From: JACDBE01 sp963714055
GTDB lineage: Bacteria; Actinomycetota; Acidimicrobiia; Spongiisociales; UBA5794
Direction: 5' to 3'
DNA: 64,000 bases
Assembly: GCA_963714055.1 (NCBI GenBank)
Contig: OY970227.1
Coordinates: 558,001 to 622,000, forward strand
Part shown: positions 1 through 8,300 of the stretch, piece by piece
How the letters are laid out: each line of letters begins with the position of its first letter
Numbering within the stretch: position 1 is the first letter of the stretch
The notes under the pieces: model-generated
Told to the model about the DNA's origin: nothing
Seen by the model: the letters and a program-made list of their open reading frames with translations, nothing else
Database searches by the model: none
Made by a program: the position numbers and the translations under genes

Positions 1-462
1 GCGGACGGCGGTCTCGGTCTGGATCCTCACGTAGTCCTCGTAGTCCTCGACGGAGAAGGCCGCCCGTGCCGTGTCGGCGACCCGCCACACGATCACCGCG
101 GCGACCTCGATCGGGTTGCCGTTGGCATCGTTCACCTTCAGCGTCTCGCTGTCGAAGTTCTGCACCCGCACGCTGATGGCGCGGCGATTGGTCAACGGCC
201 AGGTCCACCACACCCCGTTCCGGCTGATCGTGCCCAGGTAACGGCCGAAGAAGAGCACGACCTTCGAGATGTTGGGGTCGTTGACCAGGAAGCCGGTCGC
301 TACCAGGACGCCGACGACGATCAGCAGGACGCCGAGAACGACGTGCCACACCTGGAGATCGGCGGCATTCGCCACCAGCAGCCAGATGCCGCCGCCCAGC
401 AACGCCAGGTCCACCAGGATCATCAGCAACCCGTTGACGGCGACGGCCTCGCGCTCCTGCAT
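1..462 (-). CDS. SPFH/band-7 domain membrane protein (3' end outside window)
   Basis: This gene reads leftward off the window edge, so only its first 154 residues are visible. The ATG at 462 has GGAGG six bases upstream; an in-frame ATG at 474 exists but would place that ribosome site inside the gene. After a short charged start come two hydrophobic helices (about residues 10-30 and 40-60). A beta-rich stretch follows with phrases typical of stomatin/prohibitin/flotillin proteins, such as QNFDSETLKVND, VIVWRVADT and AFSVEDYEDYV. The family scaffolds membrane microdomains and often regulates membrane proteases. The function here is inferred from family only, and the C-terminus cannot be judged. 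Confidence 0.82.
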   Translation of the reverse strand, partial: MQEREAVAVNGLLMILVDLALLGGGIWLLVANAADLQVWHVVLGVLLIVVGVLVATGFLVNDPNISKVVLFFGRYLGTISRNGVWWTWPLTNRRAISVRVQNFDSETLKVNDANGNPIEVAAVIVWRVADTARAAFSVEDYEDYVRIQTETAVR

Positions 463-486
463 CACAACCTCCATTGTCGAGCGACC

Positions 487-505
487 GATATCACAATGAT
501 ATCAC
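487..505 (-). promoter_or_regulatory. Direct repeat GATATCAC upstream of the SPFH gene
   Basis: Two copies of GATATCAC (487-494 and 498-505) lie 25-45 bases upstream of the SPFH start with an 11-bp period, about one helical turn. They are AT-rich in an otherwise GC-rich region. They could be a promoter -10 region or a repressor site; no clear -35 element is seen. Confidence 0.3.
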
Positions 506-541
506 CCACGACCGGGAGAGCCGGCCGTGACCGACGCGTGA

Positions 542-569
542 AAGGGGGCGGCACTCGGGCCGCCCCCTT
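542..569 (-). terminator. Intrinsic terminator hairpin after the M28 peptidase gene
   Basis: A perfect 11-bp GC-rich stem (542-552 with 559-569) encloses a 6-base loop. Read leftward it follows the peptidase stop codon at 621 and is trailed by TTTCAC, a weak T tract. It separates the peptidase from the SPFH gene. Confidence 0.7.
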
Positions 570-620
570 CACTCAGCCGATCTGACGACGGGCTTTGGCG
601 CTCCCGTCGCCGAGTAGGCC

Positions 621-2178
621 TCAGCTGACGGTGCCTTCCGGTCCCGCCGGCGGCGGGATCACGAAGTTGCCCGGCACAGGACGGCCGGGGACACCGTTGA
701 TCGTCTCCGTCGAGTAGGCGTAGGTCAACACGGCGAAGGCGATGGCATCGGCGTTGGTCCGCAGCGCATGGGCGTTGAAGTTGTCCCTGGTGTCGCAGGC
801 CAGGTGGTAGCAGGGGTCGTACTGGGCCCCCTCCACCCCGCCCCAGATCGCCACCTGCTCGGCGGTCTTCGGCACCTCGGCGCCGGTGAACAGGCCGCCG
901 GCCGGGATGTCGGCGAGGATGAACGCCTCGTAATCGCTCCGCCCGCTGAACTCGGCGTCGTCGTAGGGCTGGCCGGTCAGCGTGAAGAACGACTCGAACG
1001 TGTCCTCGATCTCGATCGAGCCATCCGGTACCGGCACCGGAGCCACGAACCCGGACTCGTCGCCGTCGTACACCATGAAGATGTAGTTCGGCGATCCGAC
1101 CATGTCGAAGTTCAGGTAGAGGGCGATCCGAGCCAGCTCGGTCTCGTCGAGGCTCTCCACGTAGGCGGCCGACCCCAGCAGGCCGTCCTCCTCGGCGCCC
1201 CACCAGGCGAACCGCAACGTGTTCTGCGGTGTGTGGTTGCCCAGCTGCTCGGCCACCTCCAACAGAGCCGCCGAACCGGAGCCGTTGTCGTTGATCCCCG
1301 GACCGGCCTGCACCGAGTCCAGGTGGCCGCCTGCCATCACCACGTTGTCGTCGTTGACGCCGGGCAGCTCGGCGATGATGTTCACCTGTGGCCTCTCCTC
1401 CGGCGGGTCGACGTCGATGAACGCCGTCGAACCGGCCGGCCGACAGCGCCTCACCGTCGGCGAACGAGGCACCGACCACCGGGATGGTGACTGCGGCGCC
1501 GTCCGGGAGCAGCGTGCCCACGATCAGCCCTTCGCGGGTCGGGTCGTTGCCCTGGTTGAAGATGATCACCGCCTCGGCTCCGGCGTTCTGGGCGTTGATC
1601 GCCTTGACCCCGAAGGTGCACGTGCCCCGCTGGATCAGGGCGATGTCCGAGTCGCCGGAGAAGTCGGCGGTGAAGTCGGTGGCCTCGCACCCGCTGGTGA
1701 CGGGATCCCGGGGAAGCACCAGGTTGATGTCGACCGGGATCACGTTTCCGGTGATCTCTCCCGAGCCCGATCCGGTGAACGGACCGGTCTCGTAGACGGC
1801 GTCGACCGGGGTCAACTGCTGCAGGGTCGCCGGCGGGATGAACGTGAACGGGAACTCGTGCAGCTCCACGCTCCATCCTGCCGACTCCAACCGGTCGACC
1901 ACGTAGTCGACGCTGGCGTCGTACCCCGGCGTACCGGCGGCACGGGTGCCGCCGTTGGCGTCGGCGATCCTCTGGAGTGCGTTCTGGTGGGCGCGGACCT
2001 GGTCGAGCCGCACGCACTGGAGAAGCTTCTGGTACGTGTTGTTGTCGCGATTGTCGCAGGCGGCCTGCGACGGCGCCGCCGAAGCGGCGGTGGCCGGCAG
2101 CAGCACCATCACCAGCGCGGCCACCGCGCTCAGTGCTGCGAAGCGACGTCGCCGATTCCCTCGATCCCCGGATGGCAT
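621..2178 (-). CDS. Secreted M28 family zinc aminopeptidase with PA domain (frameshifted)
   Basis: The ATG at 2178 follows a GGGAGGAGG ribosome site and opens an Arg-rich signal peptide ending near ATAASA. The N-terminal half contains a protease-associated domain (for example DIALIQRGTCTFGVKA). Near 1432-1446 the reading frame shifts by one base in a GGCCGG repeat. The C-terminal half continues with the M28 metal-binding motifs GGHLDSVQAGPGINDNGSG and WWGAEEDGLLGS, and a late HLACDTRDN. Repaired length is about 518 residues, normal for secreted bacterial aminopeptidases. It probably hydrolyses extracellular peptides. Because both halves are intact, the shift is more likely a sequence error than decay. 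Confidence 0.85.
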
Positions 2179-2294
2179 CGCTGCCTCCTCCCTCGGATCG
2201 GCCGCGGGGCCGGATCCGTCGACATGTCTCCCGATACACCTTACGGACTCGAGCCCGGCGATGCAGAACCGTGCCCCGGTCCCCGGCCGCCGCT

Positions 2295-3366
2295 TCAGCA
2301 GTTGATCAGGAGCCTCGCCCCGGCAGGTGTCGACGCCGGCCCCGCCGTTGACGACGTCGATGCCCAGGCCGCCGATCAATGTGTCGGCCCCGGCCTGGCC
2401 CCGGAGCCCGTCGCCGCCGGCACCGCCGACGATGCGGTCGCCGCCGGCCTGCCCGTCGAGATCGTCGCCACCGGGACCGCCGTAGATGTCATCGGCGCCG
2501 GCGTTTCCGTCGATGTCGTCCGGACCGGCACCCCCACAGATGAGGTCATTGCCGCCCCGGCCGTCGATGTCGTCGGCGCCGCCCAGCCCATGGATGACAT
2601 CGCGACCCGAAGTCCCCTCGAGGACGTTGGCGCCGGAGCTGCCCACCATCGTCACCGCCGCCCCGTTGCACTCCACGAGCCAGCCGTCGTCGTCGAACCA
2701 GTCCACCAGCTGGTCCGCCACCAGCGTGACGCCGGACGAGTTGAGATGGCAGAGGTCGAGGCTGAGCAGGCCGGTGGGGAGCGGGCCGGTGACCGGGCCC
2801 GGGTCGATCCCCAGGTTGGCGACACCCCAGGAGACCGTGGCCAGTCCCGTGGCGAAGGCATCAGGCCCGACGCGGGAGCAGACATGACCGCCTCCGTACT
2901 CGTTGATCGGCGACACGTACACCGGGATGTCCGGGTCTCGCGAGCGGATCTGGTCCACCACCTCGGTGAGCAGCACGTTCGGGTCGTGGTCGTCGTTCGC
3001 CCTCAGGCACAACATGACCCAAGCCGCCTGGTAGCCGTCGCTCGGTCGCGAGGCGTCGTACCGACCCCAGGCGGCGGGATGGCTGGAGACGTCGGGGTCA
3101 CCCCACACATCGAAGGACAGCCCACCCATCGGGTAGTACGGCATCTGGTCGATCTCCGAGGCGGTCAGGTATCCCCGGACGTGCTGGGCGGTGTTCGAGC
3201 ACCCGACGACACCGAGCGTGCCCGCCGGGAAGGGCGGTGTCGCCGGTCCGGCATCGGAACCAGCGGCGCCCATCGGGACGAGGAAGACGACCAGCAGCAA
3301 CGACCCCATCACCGAGCGGGCGACGGATCGGACGCTGATGACCCCGAGATGGGCGCGCCTCGACAC
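2295..3366 (-). CDS. Secreted SGNH-hydrolase-like protein with RTX calcium-binding repeats (frameshift near 3' end)
   Basis: A GTG at 3366 starts a protein with an N-terminal signal/membrane segment (VMGSLLLVVFLVP). A roughly 220-residue SGNH-like domain follows, ending in the DxxH block DLCHLNSSG. About ten glycine/aspartate nonapeptide repeats (GGxGxD type) come next. As read, the frame runs without a stop straight into the following peptidase gene. Removing one G from a GGGG run near 2318-2321 instead gives the ending ARLLINC and a TGA at 2295, a usual ending for such repeat proteins. A true 954-residue fusion is the less likely alternative. No clear ribosome site is seen. Confidence 0.65.
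2325..2640 (-). repeat. RTX-type GGxGxD-coding tandem repeats
   Basis: About ten imperfect 27-bp units encode nonapeptides such as GGPGGDDLD and GGAGGDRIV, the calcium-binding parallel beta-roll repeat. They form the C-terminal part of the SGNH-like protein. One-base slippage at the end of the array causes the frame loss described for that gene. Confidence 0.75.
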
Positions 3367-3508
3367 GCCGTCGACCCTATGGGATCCCCGTCACCGGCGC
3401 ATCACCGGGCGGGTGACACCGCCAGACCAACGTCTCCCGGTCGCGCGGGACGTCGCCGCATCGGCCTGCAGCAGCATCGGGCAGCGTCCGATCATGACAC
3501 ACGCACAC

Positions 3509-5371
3509 TCAAGTCTTCGGGACGAGACGGTCGAAGGCGAGGCCGCTGGAGGCTTCGCCGCGGCCGGTCTGCCTCTGGACCCCGAGCCAGGTGTAGACCC
3601 GGCCGTCCCGCCACCTCGTCCGCTGCCAGGAGCGGGTGACGATCTCGCCGGCCCGGCTGATCTCCTCCTCGTACACGAGGTACGGCGGAGGCACCACGGC
3701 GTCGGCGCCGGGCCGGAGGAGCTGGGTGCGTGGCCTGATCTTGGCCGGCGTGACACCGGTCGTCCCCTCGAGGAGTCGGGGCATGGCCGCCCGCTGGAGT
3801 TGGATCTCACGGTTGTCGCCGGTGATCTTCACCGCGATGAACGGGATCCAGTTCTCGGCGACCCGGTTGGTCAGCTGGTAGCGCACCGTGGCGTCGTTGG
3901 CGGGCGGACCGGTGGTCGGCGCCCCGCCAGAGGCTTGGTCGGCCACCGACTGGTGGCGGCGGTGCGTCTCGACGGCGACCTCGTGGCCGCGGCGAGACGA
4001 GCCGTCGGGCAGGTGGACGACCGTCTCGATGCCCCACACCAGGTTCGACACCTCGTCCCGCACCAGGTGGACAGCCTCCACGGGAGCGCCTTGGAGGATG
4101 GTGGGGGTGGTGGTGAGCATGGGCAGGCCGGGAGCGCTCGTCCCGTCGCGTCCGGTGATGGTGAACATGGCCCACGACCGCCACGCCTCGCCGACGGCCG
4201 TCGACGACGGCTCGATCCAGGTGCGCTCGCCGAAGACGTTGGTCACCGCCAGGCCGTCCACCTGGGTGACCGTGCCGAGCGCCAGCTGGATCGGGGCCAG
4301 GAACCAGTCGTTGGCGTACACCAGCCCGAACTCGATGAGGAGGAGCTTGTTGAGGTCGGTGGTGTCCGGCTGGATGTCGCCGAAGCTGGTCGCCGCCTCC
4401 TCGAAGGTCCACCACCTGGTGTGCGGCATGCCGTCGAACTGGGCGTTCGTCGGGAAGAAGCTCCGGGTCACCCTCCGCGCCGGGTCGGGGGGTCCCGGCG
4501 GCGGGAACGGCGGTCCGGTGTCGGTGGCGCCGGCGACATCGAAGCTGTACCAGTCGAGGTGCCCGCCGTGGTATTCGTCGGCGATCAGCGTGCGCGGCCC
4601 GGTCGGTGTCGGCGCCGAGAGGGCGACGCCGTACTCGAGGTGATGGGGCAGCCACGAGTCGCCGGCCGGGTCGCCGGGCCGGTCGAGGAGGCGGTTGAAC
4701 CAGTCGACGAACAGGCCGCCCAGGGTGTCCACCGTGTCCTTGTCGGTGCCGGTGAGCCCCAGGCCGTCGGAGGCGAGATGCCCGGGATCGGCGACCAGGT
4801 GCTGGAACAAGGCCATGCCGTCGATGGCCCTCCCGGCGACGGCGACGTGGGTCTGCCACACCGCCGGGTGCGCCGTCACCGGGTGATCGGCCTCGTCTTC
4901 CGGGTCGGGAGCGGTGATCGGGTATTCGCCGAGGAAGAGGGTCTCGAGGCCACCGAGGCCGGCGGCACGGAGCCGCTTCGCCCAGTGGCGGCCCATCAGC
5001 AGCCTGAGGTCGAGCGAGACCGGTCGGGTGCCGAGGGCGGTGGGGATCGGCTGTCGCTCGGTGATCGCCTCGAGCGGGGAGTCCTCGAAGTCGGAGACGG
5101 CGCCGCCTCCGCTGCGCACGTGGGTGACCGGGTCGGAGACGTAGCTCAGCTTGGCGGTCACCGGCGAGCCGGCGTCGTCGGCCTCGAACTCGCCGGTCTG
5201 CCACTGGCGGGCGAGCATCCACAGGGCGTCGCGCACCTCGGATCGCAGCGCCTTGGAGAAGTCCTGCGCCCGCGGGCGTCCCTCGAGGCGGTTCCACCGG
5301 ACGATCGTCGGCATGAGGAGCTCACCGCTCATCACCGCCGAGATGTCCTCGACGACCTGGAACTCATTCAA
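3509..5371 (-). CDS. 620-aa conserved protein, last gene of the giant-protein operon
   Basis: The start is a TTG at 5371, supported by GGAGG six to seven bases upstream; it overlaps the end of the 1878-aa gene by 8 bases. There is no signal peptide and no membrane helix. Recognisable phrases are RWNRLEGRPRAQDFSKALRS and WMLARQWQTGEFEADDAGSP near the N-terminus, then a Trp/Tyr-rich alpha-beta protein. I recall similar sequences only as hypothetical proteins and know no named domain. Tight coupling with the four genes upstream implies a shared job, perhaps a subunit of one assembly (inference). Its stop at 3509 ends the operon. Confidence 0.85.
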   Translation of the reverse strand: MNEFQVVEDISAVMSGELLMPTIVRWNRLEGRPRAQDFSKALRSEVRDALWMLARQWQTGEFEADDAGSPVTAKLSYVSDPVTHVRSGGGAVSDFEDSPLEAITERQPIPTALGTRPVSLDLRLLMGRHWAKRLRAAGLGGLETLFLGEYPITAPDPEDEADHPVTAHPAVWQTHVAVAGRAIDGMALFQHLVADPGHLASDGLGLTGTDKDTVDTLGGLFVDWFNRLLDRPGDPAGDSWLPHHLEYGVALSAPTPTGPRTLIADEYHGGHLDWYSFDVAGATDTGPPFPPPGPPDPARRVTRSFFPTNAQFDGMPHTRWWTFEEAATSFGDIQPDTTDLNKLLLIEFGLVYANDWFLAPIQLALGTVTQVDGLAVTNVFGERTWIEPSSTAVGEAWRSWAMFTITGRDGTSAPGLPMLTTTPTILQGAPVEAVHLVRDEVSNLVWGIETVVHLPDGSSRRGHEVAVETHRRHQSVADQASGGAPTTGPPANDATVRYQLTNRVAENWIPFIAVKITGDNREIQLQRAAMPRLLEGTTGVTPAKIRPRTQLLRPGADAVVPPPYLVYEEEISRAGEIVTRSWQRTRWRDGRVYTWLGVQRQTGRGEASSGLAFDRLVPKT

Positions 5372-8300
5372 AGTCTGCCTCCATCAGCAGGTAGGGCAGG
5401 TCGTTGTTGAACCCGTAGTTGAGGGCCGACGTGATCGGGTAGACGGTCACGCTCGACAGAAGGGCGGGCAGGAAGGGCGCCATGGTCGAGCCGTCGATCT
5501 GCCCGGGTTCGACGGCGCGCAGCCGTGCCGCATCGAGCGTGTCGTGGAGCGTGTCGACCAGGTCGTCCCACCGCCACGAGCCCGTGAGGTCGGGTGGCGT
5601 GACGAGCAGCAACGCCTGGGGCGCCTCGCTGCTCGGCCGGTCGAAGTGGAAGGCCAGGCCGGTGGTCTCCTCGGCACCGGGGATGATCTCGACCCACTCG
5701 TCGAGCAGGATGCCGCAATAGGTCGCGCCAGGGCTCGAAGGATCGATCTCCGCTCCCGGCGCCATGTGGGCGGTGTACAACAGGTGGTCGGCGTCGAGTC
5801 GGAAGGGCTCGCCGGTCGACGGCATCGTCTCGGGGAAGGGCCCGCCCAACCAGACGTCGTTCTCCCGGTACGGGAATTGGAGCGCAGTGAAGTCCAGCTC
5901 CTTCGCCACTCCGAGTGCCTCACCGAGGAGCGCGGCGGTCTCGGCGTGGCCCACCTTGGCGCGCACCCGCGCCAGTTGGTGGAGCCAGTCATCGACCGGG
6001 AACGGCGTCCCGTCCGGTCCCGATTGGAGATGCGCCAGGATCGCCAGGCGGTCGTCCCATGCGTTCTCCAACTCGGCGAGTTGAGAGGCGGCCGGCGTGA
6101 ACTCGGGGAGGACGATGAACGAGTCGCCGAGCAGGGCGCGGGCGGCGGCGACGACGAGGTCCGGCTGGCGGGCCGGCTCGACTGCCGGCAGCTCGTCGAG
6201 GTGCGCCTGGGCCGCCGCCAACCGGCTGTCGATGTCGGCGACGGCGCTGGTGGTGGCGCGCAGCAGGTCCCTGGCGATGGACAGCATGGCGACCGGGTAG
6301 CCGTCGACGTCCCACGGCTCCTGGTCGAACAACGGCACGCCAGGGGCGAACGACCGGGCGGCGGAGTACATGTCGCCCAGGTGGGTCGAGCCGTCGAGCA
6401 GTGTCCCCAGGTCGGCGAGCGCTGCCGCCAGGTCGCCGCGGAGCGTCTGGACGTGGAGGAGCATGTCGTCCGGTGTCGCCGGCAGCGGCGCCACCACAGA
6501 CGTCGAGACCGCCCTGCCCGCCCTGATCAACAGGGCGAAACGCTCGTCGTCGGCTGTCCCCAGGGGCAGGTCGGCGTAGTCGGCCACGATGTCGTCGAAC
6601 CTCTGCAGCTTGTCTTCCCACCGGGCGACGAGTGCGTCGACAGCGGCGGCGAGCGAGGCCACGTGAGGCCGGGCCCGGTCGATCGCCAGGGTGAGGTCGA
6701 CCGCGGGGAACCCGAACAGCCGCAACCGGTGCACCGCCTCGGCGTAGTCGGCGGTCCACTGATCGAGGTCGGCGACCGCGGCGGCCTCGGCGACGGCTTC
6801 GTCGACTCCTTCGCCGACCGCGGCTCCGAGGGTCGACGCCAGCGCCCGCAGCTGGGTGGTGTCCGCCGTGAGCGTCGACAGCACAGCCGCCACCTTGTCG
6901 TCGCGGACGGTGGTGGAGGCGTCGGCGCCGGCGCTCGCCTCGTTGGCGAGCATCAGGTCGGTGGCCCGCAACGGCCGCGAGCCGAGGACCAGCCCACGGA
7001 GGGCGCGCACCACCGGCGCCACCTCGAACACCGTGAACCCGGTGCTGACGACCGGCCGGTACCCGGGTCGGAAACCGGTGTCGTCCCGGAGGTCCGGCCT
7101 CGCCCTCCGCGCCTCGTGGATCAGGAGCTCGTCGAGTCCCGGCGTCTCCCGGTCGGTGGCGGCGCCCAGCATGCTGAAGAGGTCGATGGGGAGCAGGCCG
7201 AGGTCGGCCATGGAGAGCGTCTCGGTGCCCTCGGCCCCGGTGACGGGGTCGGTGTGGTCGACGGCGGCGAACACCGAGTCCATCGGGGGAAGGAGGCCCG
7301 CCAGCCACGTGTTGAGGGCCGGTTCACCTCGGGATCGCGGCGTGGTGTTCACCGGGTCGGTGGGGTCGAGCCCGGCGGCGAGGTGAAGGGCGATGCGGTG
7401 GGTGAGGGCGCGGCCGGACCGGGGCGTGGCGGCGACATCGGGCGTCGGCGGGTAGTGGCCCTTGCTGAAGGCCTCCAGGGTGCCCGAGGCCCGGTCGTAG
7501 TTGCCCTTGACCACCTGGTAGACCCCCTCGGCCGTCGCCAGGTCGGCCACCGCGTCGTTCATGCCCCTGATGGCGTCGATCTTGGCGTCGATGACGGCCC
7601 CGAGCTCAGCCGGGGACAGGGGCGTCGCCGCGGCGAGGTCGGAGAGCGGAGGCAGCCCGGGGAGGTCGTACGGGTAGGTGGTGCTGACCCCGGCGGTGTC
7701 GAAGTGCTCCACCAGCGCCAGGCCGTCGACGACGTTGCGCGCCTCGATGGCGCTGATGGGAACGTCGCCGTCGCCGGTGGCGGTGCCGGCGATGCGGTTG
7801 CCGGCCAGCGGGAAGGCGCCCCGCAGCTCGAAGACGAGGCGGTCGAGGAACAGGTCGTCGCTGTCGTGGAGGCTCCGCTCGAGCTGGTAGCCGAGGAGGG
7901 CTCCCAGGCTCTGGCCGTTGCGAATCCCCTCGACCATCCTCATCGCGGTCCTGACCCGCTCCGACGACAGGTTCACCGCCAGCGCCTGTGGGTTGTCCGG
8001 CGTGGCGTTGGCGATGTAGCCGTTGCGCAGGATCGCCGCGGTCACCGCGTGGTCGAGCGACGGGGCGTGGATGTGGCCCATGTTTGTGGAGTCGCCCATC
8101 AGCGGAGGATCACCGGGCACCCCGAAGATCGCCGCCAGCTCCTCGTCGAGCTCCACGGGGGTCCGGGTCGCCGGCTTGGGACGCACGTCCTCCAACCACC
8201 CGTACCCACCGATGAGGATCCCCCGCCGCCCGATGACGTCCGGTTCGTCGCCATCGACGTCGCCGTCGGCGTCGCCCCGCATCGCCGCCAAACGAGCCCC

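Noticed and set aside
1219..3639. Long plus-strand frame opposite the peptidase and repeat protein
   Set aside because: Composition is that of an antisense shadow; the minus strand carries signal peptides and catalytic motifs.
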